A DNA stretch of 64,000 bases from Noviherbaspirillum soli (GTDB lineage: Bacteria > Pseudomonadota > Gammaproteobacteria > Burkholderiales > Burkholderiaceae_D). The notes below the pieces were generated by a model. That model saw nothing but the letters and a program-made list of their open reading frames with translations, had not been told where the DNA came from and did no database searches. Below are positions 8,078 to 16,108 of the stretch, in pieces. The translations under genes and the position numbers were made by a program. Position 1 is the first letter of the stretch, and the number at the start of each line of letters is the position of its first letter. Location of the stretch: positions 248,001-312,000 of the forward strand of contig NZ_JACYOX010000001.1 of NCBI RefSeq assembly GCF_015352955.1, read 5' to 3'.

Positions 8078-8858
8078 GGGCGTGGGCGCTGGAAAACAGC
8101 TTGAAGAAGTTGTCGGTGGTATGGTGGGCGATCCGCTCCAGCGGTTCGCCGCGCAGCGTGGCGATGAACTCCGCTACATGCCTGACGAAGGCCGGCTCAT
8201 TGGTCTTGCCGCGGAACGGCACCGGCGCAAGATACGGGGCATCGGTCTCGATCAGCATGCGATCAAGCGGAACGGCACGGGCTACCGCCTGCAATTCCCG
8301 TGCGCTCTTGAAGGTCACGATCCCGGAAAACGAGATATAAAAACCCATTGCAATGGCCGCCTCGGCCACTTCCAGCGATTCGGTGAAGCAATGCATCACG
8401 CCGGCGACGCCGCCCTTGTCGGTGCCTGCGCCCTCCTCGCGCATGATGCGCAGCGTGTCTTCGGCGGCGGCGCGGGTGTGAATGATCAGGGGTTTGCGAG
8501 TGGCGCGCGATGCACGAATGTGCGTGCGAAAGCGTTCTCGCTGCCATTCGAGGTCACCCTCCAGGCGGTAGTAATCCAGACCGGTTTCGCCAATTGCAAT
8601 GATCTTCGGATGGTCGGACAGGCGGGCCAGATCGTCCACGGAAGGTTCCGGCGTGTCCGGATAATCGGGATGCACGCCGACCGATGCATAGATATGCGGA
8701 TGCCGCTCGGCCAGTTCCAGCACCTGCGGGAAGTCAGGCAGGTCCACCGACACGCACAGCGCATGCGTGACACGGTTTTCCGCCATGCGGTTGAGCAGTT
8801 CCGGCATGCGCTCGGCAAAATCCGGAAAATTGATGTGGCAATGGGAATCGATGAACAT
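8070..8858 (-). CDS. TatD family metal-dependent hydrolase (DNase)
   Basis: 262 residues, the normal size for TatD/YcfH enzymes, which are metal-dependent 3'-5' exonucleases or deacylase-like hydrolases of the amidohydrolase fold. Metal ligands are visible: the N-terminal DSHCH, the carboxylate in IGETGLDYY, LIIHTR, MHCFTE and the final IETDAPYLAP. I chose the ATG at 8858 (MFIDSHCH), which is where the family begins. In many Burkholderiales it sits directly after pilZ; here it is separated from pilZ by the divergent outer-membrane protein gene. Confidence 0.92.
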   Translation of the reverse strand: MFIDSHCHINFPDFAERMPELLNRMAENRVTHALCVSVDLPDFPQVLELAERHPHIYASVGVHPDYPDTPEPSVDDLARLSDHPKIIAIGETGLDYYRLEGDLEWQRERFRTHIRASRATRKPLIIHTRAAAEDTLRIMREEGAGTDKGGVAGVMHCFTESLEVAEAAIAMGFYISFSGIVTFKSARELQAVARAVPLDRMLIETDAPYLAPVPFRGKTNEPAFVRHVAEFIATLRGEPLERIAHHTTDNFFKLFSSAHAHA

Positions 8859-9172
8859 AGCCCGCCATTGTACGCAATGGCGCAAGCGCTTGCCGGGCTC
8901 AGCTGCCGGCCACTGCATCGCATTGCGGAACTCTGCTGGTCATCAGGCGGATGAGGACGCTTGCGTCGCCACAAGCGCGTTAACAGTTCGTTGCCTGTCA
9001 AGATCATGCCGGCGAAGAGCATCGCAAAAATACAGTGTGTTCTGATCTTAAAAACAGAGCGATCCTCCTTCCTTTCCAGACAGGAACTCTCCACTGCAGT
9101 TGGTTACCCTAGTAAGGCTGCTTTTGGCTTTCGAATGCGGCAAATTCTTTAAAGGTATTCCTGGGGAAAATA
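8859..9172. other. Intergenic region between tatD and the outer-membrane protein gene
   Basis: 314 bases without a supported gene between two divergently transcribed genes, so promoters for both are expected here. A TTGACA -35-like hexamer reads on the minus strand at 8996-9001, but I find no -10 at the right distance. The 11-base sequence GTGTTCTGATC at 9037-9047 recurs just after the outer-membrane gene. Confidence 0.5.
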
Positions 9173-9763
9173 ATGAATAAAACTCTTTTGACCGTATTGC
9201 TGACCACCGCACTTCTGCTCTCCGCCTCGGCGCATGCCGCAGGCGCCTATATCGGCGCCAACGTCGGCAGTGCCGAGCACAAATTGTCCATCGATGGCGA
9301 TTCGGGCAAGGAACACAAGACTGGCGTCAAGCTGTACGGCGGCTACGCCCTGACTGAAAACTTTGGCATCGAAGCCGGTTATGCCCACCTCGGCAAAGTG
9401 AGCGATTCAGATACGGACGGCGTCAATACGGCCTCGCTGGACTACCGCGCCCGCGCCCTGTATATCGCTGGCACCGCCGCCCTGCCGCTGAGCCCGGAAT
9501 TCTCGGTGTTTGCCAAGGCCGGACTTACTGCCAACCACGGCAAGGTCACGGCGCGGCTGAACGGTTTTAGCGACAGCATGAGCAGGTCCAATACCACCGC
9601 GATGTTCGGCATCGGCGCCGAGTACAGCTTTGCAAAGAATGTGAGCGTGGTTGCGGAGTATGAAAACTTTGGCAAGGTCATTGACGAGAACGAAGGCAAT
9701 ACCAAGGCGCAGATGGTTTCCGTCGGCCTGCGCTACAAGTTCTGAGGAAGCAGTGTTCTGATC
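9037..9763. repeat. Short direct repeats flanking the outer-membrane protein gene
   Basis: GTGTTCTGATC occurs at 9037-9047 and again at 9753-9763, bracketing the outer-membrane gene on both sides. Such repeats can be left by insertion or recombination, but 11 bases can also recur by chance. Confidence 0.35.
9173..9745 (+). CDS. Outer-membrane beta-barrel protein (OmpA/Omp25-like porin domain)
   Basis: 190 residues with a cleavable signal peptide (about 1-22, ending SAHA) and an eight-stranded barrel pattern of alternating residues: GAYIGANVG, KLYGGYAL, FGIEAGYAHLG, ALYIAGTAAL, FSVFAKAGL, AMFGIGAEYSF, VSVVAEYENFG. It closes with the terminal Phe (GLRYKF) needed for Bam-mediated insertion. There is no C-terminal OmpA peptidoglycan domain. 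It stands alone on the plus strand, inside what is otherwise the mltG-tmk-holB-pilZ-tatD minus-strand cluster. GGGGA lies just upstream of the ATG. The ligand and role are unknown. Confidence 0.88.
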   Translation: MNKTLLTVLLTTALLLSASAHAAGAYIGANVGSAEHKLSIDGDSGKEHKTGVKLYGGYALTENFGIEAGYAHLGKVSDSDTDGVNTASLDYRARALYIAGTAALPLSPEFSVFAKAGLTANHGKVTARLNGFSDSMSRSNTTAMFGIGAEYSFAKNVSVVAEYENFGKVIDENEGNTKAQMVSVGLRYKF

Positions 9764-9893
9764 GTTGTTTGGGGAAGCCGATGTTTTTCCTGGCTTCTCT
9801 TCGCATTTCCGGCGCCCATGCCGCCGCCGGCTCTACCGAATCACCTGCCGCTTACACGCCGGGCGGTTCAACATACCCCAGGAGTGGAAGCGC

Positions 9894-10259
9894 CTATAGC
9901 GTGTGGGTGGCCCGCGAAGACGTGATTGCCGCGCCGAGGATTTCTTCGATACGCTGGCGTGTGCGCTGGCCGCTCTCATCGGCCGGAAAATGAACCCCGA
10001 TGCCAGGCGCCTTGTTATTGTGGGCGCCGGCTGGCGTTACCCACACCACCTTGCCCGCGATCGGATATTTGCTGGCATCGTCCATCAGCGACAGGATCAG
10101 GTAGATTTCGTCGCCCAACTGGTAGCTGCGGCTGGTCGGAACGAAAATGCCGCCGTTCGCCAGAAACGGCATGTAAGCAGCATACAGCGCCGCCTTTTCC
10201 TTGACGGACAGCGAGAGGACGGAGGGACGGGGCGGCGAGGCGCCGCTGATTTCTGCCAT
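9894..10259 (-). CDS. pilZ: PilZ domain protein, type IV pilus type
   Basis: 121 residues, matching the short PilZ proteins that lie next to holB and support type IV pilus assembly, and resembling the domain used in c-di-GMP receptors. Visible blocks are SLSVKEKAALYAAYMPFL, NGGIFVPTS, YLILSLM and KVVWVTPAG. The canonical c-di-GMP RxxxR motif near the start is not evident, as in Pseudomonas PilZ itself, which does not bind c-di-GMP. The start at 10259 (MAEISG) is 7 bases downstream of the holB stop. Its presence implies a type IV pilus system elsewhere in the genome. Confidence 0.87.
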   Translation of the reverse strand: MAEISGASPPRPSVLSLSVKEKAALYAAYMPFLANGGIFVPTSRSYQLGDEIYLILSLMDDASKYPIAGKVVWVTPAGAHNNKAPGIGVHFPADESGQRTRQRIEEILGAAITSSRATHTL

Positions 10260-10266
10260 GGCGAAC

Positions 10267-11304
10267 CTATGCAAAAACGGTGGAGTAATCCAGCAACATG
10301 TCTTCGATGAACAGCTTGGGCGACAGCGGGTGGTCGGCAATGGCCCGTCTTTCATTCATCGACTTCAATACCGCCAGCAGCTTGATCGGGTCCGCACGCA
10401 TGGCAAGCGCATCGATTTCCCGGCGGTGTTTTGGATAATAACGGATCTTTCCGGAAAACTTGACGGAAAACACGTCATAGAGCCAGCGCTGCAGCCAGGC
10501 GGTTACTTCGGCCGGCGGGGATTTCTGCAACTGGTCTGCCGTCTTCAACGCCGCCTCGGCTGCCGGCTTGGCCAGATGCGCCAGCAGCGTCTCGACCGCC
10601 TCGCGCGACCCTGCCTGTGACTGCGTCAGCGCCGACAGCGGCGCGCCACCCTGCTCGGCCAGCCAGCTTTCCCCATCTCCCACGCCCTGTTCCTTTAGCC
10701 AGGCCAGCGCCTGCGCCGCGCCGGGCATGGTCAGCGGTACCTTGCGACAACGCGAGACGATGGTTGGAAGCAGACGGTCGATATTGTGGCTCACCATCAG
10801 GAAGACTGTTGCGGGAGGCGGCTCTTCCAGCGTTTTCAGCAAGGCATTGGCGGCAATCGCGTTCAGCGCTTCAGCCGGATACAGCAGCACGACGCGCCGG
10901 CCGCTTCGATGGGTCGATACGTTGATGAAGTTGGCAAGTGACCGGATCTGCTCAATGCGGATTTCCCTGGAGGCGCCTTTCTCCGCCTTCGCCGCCTTAG
11001 CGGTTTCGGCGCCTGCGTCATCCACGGCGCTGGCATCTTCCAGGCTTTCCGGACGCACCCGCCGATAATCCGGATGCGCATACTGGGCAAACCAGCCACA
11101 GGCCAGGCAATGCCCGCAGGCATGGCCATCCGGCAGAGGCGATTCGCACAGCAGCGCTTGGGCGAGTTGCTCGGCAAACCGTGTTTTCCCGATCCCCTCT
11201 GGTCCGTGCAGCAACACCGCATGCGGAAAACGCTCGCGCATCTGCATCACTTGGGACCAGGTTTCGGCTTGCCAAGGCAAAGTCTGGTTAGTCATTGTGC
11301 CCAT
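10267..11304 (-). CDS. holB: DNA polymerase III subunit delta'
   Basis: 345-residue clamp-loader subunit. It has a P-loop (GPEGIGKT), four cysteines of the zinc module (ALLCES, then CGHCLAC), the family's SRC arginine-finger motif (IVSRCRKV) and a helical collar domain. It works with DnaX and HolA to load the beta clamp. The ATG at 11304 follows GGGAAGC; MTNQ at 11295 is an alternative start. The P-loop looks intact, whereas E. coli delta' does not use its own for hydrolysis. It lies between tmk and pilZ, an order conserved in beta- and gammaproteobacteria. Confidence 0.95.
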   Translation of the reverse strand: MGTMTNQTLPWQAETWSQVMQMRERFPHAVLLHGPEGIGKTRFAEQLAQALLCESPLPDGHACGHCLACGWFAQYAHPDYRRVRPESLEDASAVDDAGAETAKAAKAEKGASREIRIEQIRSLANFINVSTHRSGRRVVLLYPAEALNAIAANALLKTLEEPPPATVFLMVSHNIDRLLPTIVSRCRKVPLTMPGAAQALAWLKEQGVGDGESWLAEQGGAPLSALTQSQAGSREAVETLLAHLAKPAAEAALKTADQLQKSPPAEVTAWLQRWLYDVFSVKFSGKIRYYPKHRREIDALAMRADPIKLLAVLKSMNERRAIADHPLSPKLFIEDMLLDYSTVFA

Positions 11305-11393
11305 TGCTTCCCGACCATACTCACTTCACAAACCACTTTAACTTTCCCCGAATTTCTATTCATAATCAGTTGCTTGCAAAGCAAAGCTGAAGT

Positions 11394-12005
11394 TCATCCC
11401 AACTCTCCGACAATTGCCGCAAGCACTTGATTTACTTCATTTATTGGCTTGGTGGAATCGATCAGTCGAAAACGCTTGGGAAACTGTTCTGCCCGCCGCA
11501 GATATTCGGCCTGGGTAGCGGCAAAGAAGGTCGCCTGCTCCTGTTCAAAACGATCGAGGTCGCGCGACTTGTCAAGACGGGCGCGGGCCACCTCCAGCGG
11601 CACATTGAACAGCAGCGTCAGGTCGGGTTGCAGATGCGGATGCACCCAGGCTTCCAGTGCGTCCAGTTTGTCCCGCGCCAGCCCGCGGCCGCCGCCCTGA
11701 TAGGCAAAGGTGGCATCGGTAAATCGGTCGGAAACGACCCAGTCGCCGCGGGCAAGCGCTGGTTCGATCACTTGTGCGAGATGCTCCCGGCGCGATGCGA
11801 ACATCAGCAGCGCCTCGGTTTCCAAGTGCATTTTTTCCTTCAGCAACAGGCCACGCAACTGCTCGCCCAGAGGCGTACCGCCGGGCTCGCGGGTAGTGAT
11901 GACGGTATGGCCCATTTCATGGAGCAATGAGGCGACGAAGGACAGGTGGGTGGACTTGCCGGCGCCGTCTATGCCTTCGAAGGTAATGAATTTTCCTGGT
12001 TTCAT
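11394..12005 (-). CDS. tmk: Thymidylate kinase
   Basis: 203 residues. It phosphorylates dTMP to dTDP using ATP. Diagnostic motifs are the P-loop [11 protein letters not shown], the [14 protein letters not shown] substrate loop, [17 protein letters not shown] (the DRF/Y motif) and the LID region containing RDLDRFEQE. Length and organisation are standard. It is downstream of mltG (17-base gap) and upstream of holB, so it is likely expressed as part of the mltG-tmk-holB-pilZ unit. Confidence 0.97.
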   Translation of the reverse strand: MKPGKFITFEGIDGAGKSTHLSFVASLLHEMGHTVITTREPGGTPLGEQLRGLLLKEKMHLETEALLMFASRREHLAQVIEPALARGDWVVSDRFTDATFAYQGGGRGLARDKLDALEAWVHPHLQPDLTLLFNVPLEVARARLDKSRDLDRFEQEQATFFAATQAEYLRRAEQFPKRFRLIDSTKPINEVNQVLAAIVGELG

Positions 12006-12022
12006 GAATGTTGAAGCGATGA

Positions 12023-13003
12023 CTATCGTTGGTATTTGTTCACTGCCTGGTTGTGTTCCGTCAGGCTGCCGGAAAAATGGCTGGTGCCGTCGCCGCGGGC
12101 GACGAAGTACAGCGCATCGGTGCGGGCCGGATTCAGCGCCGCGGCCAGCGCAGCAGTACCAGGCAGCGCGATCGGCGTCGGCGGAAGGCCGGCGCGGGTG
12201 TAGGTGTTGTACGGCGTATCGGTCTGCAGGTCGCGCTTGCGGATATTGCCGCGGAAACGTTCGCCCATGCCGTAGATCACGGTGGGATCGGTCTGCAGCA
12301 TCATGCCCTGTCGCAGGCGGTTGACGAACACGCCGGCAATCAGGTCACGCTCGGATTTCTGGCCAGTCTCCTTTTCCACGATGGACGCCATGATCAGCGC
12401 CTCGTACGGGGACTTGTAGGGCAGGCCCGGCGCGCGGGCGGCCCAGTTCTCCTCCAGCTTTTTCTGCATCAGCGCGTGGGCGCGCCGGTAGATCTGCAGG
12501 TCGCTGGCGCCCTTGGCAAACAAATAGGTATCGGGGAAGAACAGTCCTTCCGGCTGACGGTAGTCCGGCGTCACCTTGGCCAGCAGTTCTTCGTCGCTCA
12601 TGTTAACGGTGTCGTGCTTGAGTGCCGCATTGTCAGCGATGGCCTGCCGCATCTGGCGGAAAGTCCAGCCTTCGATCACGACCAGCGCGTGCTGCGCGAA
12701 TTCGCCGCGCACCAGCTGCTCGACCAGCCGGCGCGGCGTGGTGCCAGGTTCCAGTTCGTACGCGCCGGCCTTGATCCTGCCGCTCTTGCCGCTCAGCCTG
12801 ACCAGCGCTTCCAGCAGCAGCGGCTGCACCGGCACGCCGGCCGCTGCCACCTGCTCGGCCGCGCCACGCACGCCGCTGCCGGCTTCGATGGTAAAGCCGA
12901 TCGCCTCGCCATCCTTCTTCATGATGGGCTGCCCGGCCCAATAGGTGAAGCCGAACGCCAGCGTCGCGACAAGGACGGTCATTACTGAAAGAAACTTTTT
13001 CAC
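12023..13003 (-). CDS. mltG: Endolytic murein transglycosylase MltG
   Basis: 326 residues from the GTG start. MltG is an inner-membrane lytic transglycosylase that cuts nascent glycan strands and acts as a terminator of glycan elongation. It has one N-terminal membrane helix ([18 protein letters not shown]), a LysM-like region, and the YceG catalytic domain with the catalytic Glu in ASIVEKETG, plus [10 protein letters not shown] and [17 protein letters not shown] chose the GTG at 13003 (GGAG upstream, followed directly by the membrane helix) over an ATG further up that would add a charged leader. Diverges from ygfZ, an arrangement common in Burkholderiales. Confidence 0.93.
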   Translation of the reverse strand: MKKFLSVMTVLVATLAFGFTYWAGQPIMKKDGEAIGFTIEAGSGVRGAAEQVAAAGVPVQPLLLEALVRLSGKSGRIKAGAYELEPGTTPRRLVEQLVRGEFAQHALVVIEGWTFRQMRQAIADNAALKHDTVNMSDEELLAKVTPDYRQPEGLFFPDTYLFAKGASDLQIYRRAHALMQKKLEENWAARAPGLPYKSPYEALIMASIVEKETGQKSERDLIAGVFVNRLRQGMMLQTDPTVIYGMGERFRGNIRKRDLQTDTPYNTYTRAGLPPTPIALPGTAALAAALNPARTDALYFVARGDGTSHFSGSLTEHNQAVNKYQR

Positions 13004-13107
13004 ACCACTCCGCCTGTTCAAATTCGCGCCCGACCGAACGCGTTTTTCTGACGCCACTATAATCGAGCCGTCATGATAATCGGTGAATCCACCAATCAAC
13101 TAATCCC

Positions 13108-14154
13108 ATGAGCACAAGCACCACTCCCTGGCTGGACTTTCTGGCTACCCAAGGCGCCCGCCTCTCTGCATCGACCGCTCCGGAAGTCGTCGGGTTCCAG
13201 GACGAATCCAACGACTCGAATATCGTCGTGCCGCTGACGCATCTCGGCCTGATCGCCGCCACCGGCGAGGAAGCCGCCTCGTTCCTGCATAACCAGCTGA
13301 CCAACGACGTCCAGTCGCTTGGCGTGTCCGAAGCACGGCTGGCGGGTTACTGCACGCCCAAGGGACGCCTGCTGGCAACGATGCTGATCTGGAAATCCAG
13401 CGACGCCATCCTGCTCCAATTGCCGCGCGAGATACAGGCCGCGGTGCAGAAGCGCCTGCAGATGTTCATCCTGCGCGCCAAGGCAAAGCTGGCCGACGTC
13501 AGTGACGGCCAGGTGGCGCTCGGGCTGGCCGGCCCGGACGTCGCGGCCGCGCTGGCGCCCTGGTTCCCCGAGTTACCCGCCGCCTATGGCGTGACGCAGC
13601 AGGTCGCCGGCACCCTGATTCGCATGCCGGATGCGGCCGGCGCGCCGCGCTTCCAGTGGATCGCATCGGTGGAAACCGCGCAGCGGGCCTGGCCGCAACT
13701 GGCGCAGAGCCTGCGTCCCGCTGCCACCGCCGCCTGGCGGGCGCTCGACATCCAGGCCGGCATTCCGCTGGTCGTGCAGGCGACCCAGGAGCAGTTCGTG
13801 CCGCAGATGATCAACTTCGAAGTGCTGGGCGGCGTGAATTTCCGCAAGGGCTGCTACCCCGGCCAGGAAATCGTCGCCCGCAGCCAGTACCTGGGCAAGC
13901 TCAAGCGCCGCATGCTGCCGGCACAGGTGGCTGCCACCGGCGTGCTGGCCGGCACCGAGGTGTTTGCCAGCAGCGATCCGGATCAGCCCTGCGGCCAGGT
14001 CGTCAATGCCGAAACCAGCGGCGACCGCACGCTGTGCCTTGTGGAGCTGAAGACCGCCGTGCTCGAGCAGGGAGACGACATCCGGCTCGGCTCGGCGTCC
14101 GGCCCCGTGCTGGAAATCGGCACGCTGCCCTACGAACTGATCGACCCTACCTGA
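13108..14154 (+). CDS. ygfZ: Folate-binding protein YgfZ (CAF17/IBA57-like)
   Basis: 348 residues with the GcvT-like fold. YgfZ helps maintain certain Fe-S enzymes such as the tRNA-modifying MiaB, using folate. The diagnostic K-G-C-Y-x-G-Q-E motif is present (KGCYPGQEIV, Cys249), preceded by NFEVLGGVNF. The early LGLIAATGEEAASFLHNQLTND block is typical of the family. It diverges from mltG and is followed 11 bases later by the DUF4936 gene. Confidence 0.94.
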   Translation: MSTSTTPWLDFLATQGARLSASTAPEVVGFQDESNDSNIVVPLTHLGLIAATGEEAASFLHNQLTNDVQSLGVSEARLAGYCTPKGRLLATMLIWKSSDAILLQLPREIQAAVQKRLQMFILRAKAKLADVSDGQVALGLAGPDVAAALAPWFPELPAAYGVTQQVAGTLIRMPDAAGAPRFQWIASVETAQRAWPQLAQSLRPAATAAWRALDIQAGIPLVVQATQEQFVPQMINFEVLGGVNFRKGCYPGQEIVARSQYLGKLKRRMLPAQVAATGVLAGTEVFASSDPDQPCGQVVNAETSGDRTLCLVELKTAVLEQGDDIRLGSASGPVLEIGTLPYELIDPT

Positions 14155-14165
14155 ACGGCCTGCGC

Positions 14166-14453
14166 ATGGATTTCTATGTCTATTACAAGGTCGCGCCGGA
14201 CGCGGCCGTTGCCCTGGCGCCGCGGGTGAAGCTGCTTCAGCAGCAGCTCGCGGCCAGCCACGGCGTCGTCACCGCCCTGAAGCGCCGCCCCGGCGAACAG
14301 AATGGCATGCAGACCTGGATGGAAGTTTATACGGGCGCCCCCTCTGATTTTGCCGCTTTGCTCGACCTGGCGGTCCAGCAAAGCGGCATCGCAGCATGTG
14401 CCAACGGCGGCCGCCACACTGAAATCTTCATGGACCTGGAAGCATGTGCCTGA
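14166..14453 (+). CDS. DUF4936 family protein
   Basis: A 95-residue protein starting MDFYVYYKV, a beginning characteristic of the DUF4936 proteins found after ygfZ in Burkholderiales. It appears to be a small alpha/beta fold of ferredoxin-like character; no catalytic motif is visible and the function is not known. It is 11 bases downstream of ygfZ and overlaps the next gene (NRDE) by 10 bases, so the three are probably one operon. Confidence 0.8.
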   Translation: MDFYVYYKVAPDAAVALAPRVKLLQQQLAASHGVVTALKRRPGEQNGMQTWMEVYTGAPSDFAALLDLAVQQSGIAACANGGRHTEIFMDLEACA

Positions 14454-15244
14454 TTGTATTTGCGTGGCAGGTGATTCCTGGCCTCTCGCTGCTGGCAGCA
14501 GCCAACCGCGACGAATTCTACGAGCGTCCTGCATTGCCGGCGCACTGGTGGGCGGATGAACCTGACGTGTATGCCGGCCGCGACCTGCGTGGAAATGGCA
14601 CTTGGCTGGGCATCACCCGCGGCGGCCGTTTCGCCGCCCTGACCAATGTGCGCGACCCGCAGTCCGTCCGTCCGGACGCGCCCTCGCGCGGCGCGCTGGT
14701 GTCCGACTTCCTGCGCGGCAGCGACGGCGCGGCCGATTACGTCGAGACGCTGGCGCCGCACGCCGACCGCTATAACGGCTTCAACCTGCTGGTGTGCGAC
14801 GGCAGCGAGCTGATCTGGTACACCAACGCGGATACGGAAGACCCGCGCAATGGCTTGCCGCTGCCGCATGGCATCTATGGTTTGTCGAATGGATTTCTCG
14901 ACACCCCGTGGCCCAAGGTGCTGAGCAGCAAGGCGGAATTCGCCAGCCTCCTGTGCCAGGGCGCGCCTATCGACGCCTACTTCGACATGCTCAGCGATGC
15001 CACCCGCCCCAGCGACTGCCGCCTGCCCCATACCGGCGTACCTCTGGAATGGGAGCGGGTGCTGTCCCCGATCTTCATCGAGTCGCCCGGCTATGGCACC
15101 CGCTGCTCCACGGTCGTGCAACTGCTGCAGGATGGCAGCGCCCAGTTGACCGAGCGGCTGGCCGAGCCCTGCGGCGCCGAGGCGCCGGTCATCCAGGAGA
15201 AAATCTACGGCGCATTGCGATGTGTTCGATCCCCGCGTCCATGA
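14444..15244 (+). CDS. NRDE family protein (TANGO2-like)
   Basis: 266 residues beginning MCLIVFAW and containing the naming motif NRDEFYERP, with a nucleophile-like N-terminal Cys as in Ntn-hydrolase-fold relatives. Further family blocks are GGRFAALTNVRDP, RGALVSDFL and YNGFNLLV, with TRCSTVV near the end. TANGO2 homologues are linked to haem handling in eukaryotes; the bacterial role is not settled. Its last 56 bases overlap, antisense, the end of the convergent acetyltransferase gene. Confidence 0.9.
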   Translation: MCLIVFAWQVIPGLSLLAAANRDEFYERPALPAHWWADEPDVYAGRDLRGNGTWLGITRGGRFAALTNVRDPQSVRPDAPSRGALVSDFLRGSDGAADYVETLAPHADRYNGFNLLVCDGSELIWYTNADTEDPRNGLPLPHGIYGLSNGFLDTPWPKVLSSKAEFASLLCQGAPIDAYFDMLSDATRPSDCRLPHTGVPLEWERVLSPIFIESPGYGTRCSTVVQLLQDGSAQLTERLAEPCGAEAPVIQEKIYGALRCVRSPRP

Positions 15245-15617
15245 ACATGTCGCCTTCCGGCTCGAAACCGTGCCGGGCATAGAAGTCCCGTGCACTGAGC
15301 TGGGCATGCAGCACGACGTCGCGGTCGCCGCGGCGGCGTGCCTCATCCATCAGGGCGCATAGCACCAGGCTGCCGGTGCCGGCGCCGCGCGCATCCTGGC
15401 GCACCGCCATCCGTCCGATATGGCCGTCCGGCAGCAGGCGGCCGGTGGCGACCGGCACGCCGTCCTGATAAGCCACCGCATGCAGCGACTGCGCATCCAT
15501 CTCGTCCAGTTCCAGCTCGGCCGGCACCCCCTGCTCCACCACGAACACCTGCTGCCTCAGTGCCGCGGCAGCCTGCCGCTGCTGCTCCCAGGAGCCAATC
15601 ACGATGCGCAGGCTCAT
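15189..15617 (-). CDS. GNAT family N-acetyltransferase
   Basis: 142 residues of GNAT fold. The first part (LRQQVFVVEQGVPAELELDE) resembles ElaA-type acyltransferases. The acetyl-CoA pyrophosphate loop is RMAVRQDARGAGTGSLVL (the R/Q-x-x-G-x-G/A signature), and the final motif is ARDFYARHGFEPEGD. The acceptor substrate is unknown. The ATG at 15617 overlaps the thioesterase stop by 4 bases, indicating coupled translation. The 3' end runs 56 bases into the NRDE gene on the other strand. Confidence 0.9.
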   Translation of the reverse strand: MSLRIVIGSWEQQRQAAAALRQQVFVVEQGVPAELELDEMDAQSLHAVAYQDGVPVATGRLLPDGHIGRMAVRQDARGAGTGSLVLCALMDEARRRGDRDVVLHAQLSARDFYARHGFEPEGDMFMDAGIEHIAMRRRFSPG

Positions 15618-16051
15618 TGCTGCACCGGCGCCAGCCGTTCCAGTTCCGCCAGCCGGGCGCGCCATGCATCCGGCAGCGCCACGCCCTTGCGCACGGTCGT
15701 GTCGGCATACACGTAGACCAGTTCGCCGGAAATCAGGAATTCCTCGCCGCGGTAGATTTCAAGCACGTAGCGCATCGAACTGCGGCCGAGGGCGGCGCAG
15801 CGCACGCCGATGTCGAGCATGTCATCGAAGCGTGCCGGCGCGTGATATTCGACGGTGGCCTTGCGGGCGAACATCTCCTGGCCATCCTCGGCCTGCTGCA
15901 TCACGCCGGGCAGGCCGGTGGCGCGCCAGTATTCGGTGAAGGCGACATCGAAATAGGTCAGGTAGTGGCCATTGAAGACAATGGCCTGCATATCGACTTC
16001 GGCCCAGCGCACCCGCAACGGGTGGAAGAATGCAAAATCCGCGCGTGCCAT
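15614..16051 (-). CDS. YbgC/4-hydroxybenzoyl-CoA-type acyl-CoA thioesterase
   Basis: 145-residue hotdog-fold thioesterase. The conserved N-terminal segment (RWAEVDMQAIVFNGHYLTY) carries the active-site Asp and the Asn/His-Tyr block. The later VEYHAPARFDD and VYVYADTTVRK match 4HBT enzymes that hydrolyse short-chain or aromatic acyl-CoAs. It is not next to tol-pal genes, so it is probably not the Tol-Pal YbgC itself. It is the upstream partner of the coupled acetyltransferase gene. Confidence 0.88.
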   Translation of the reverse strand: MARADFAFFHPLRVRWAEVDMQAIVFNGHYLTYFDVAFTEYWRATGLPGVMQQAEDGQEMFARKATVEYHAPARFDDMLDIGVRCAALGRSSMRYVLEIYRGEEFLISGELVYVYADTTVRKGVALPDAWRARLAELERLAPVQQ

Positions 16052-16108
16052 GACGCTCCTTTTCAGTTGAATTGACTTGATGACATGAAGGCTGTGGCCC
16101 AGGCGCGC

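Noticed and set aside
9769-9993. 74-residue plus-strand frame between the outer-membrane gene and pilZ
   Set aside because: It runs antisense into pilZ, has no Shine-Dalgarno or family resemblance, and looks like chance.
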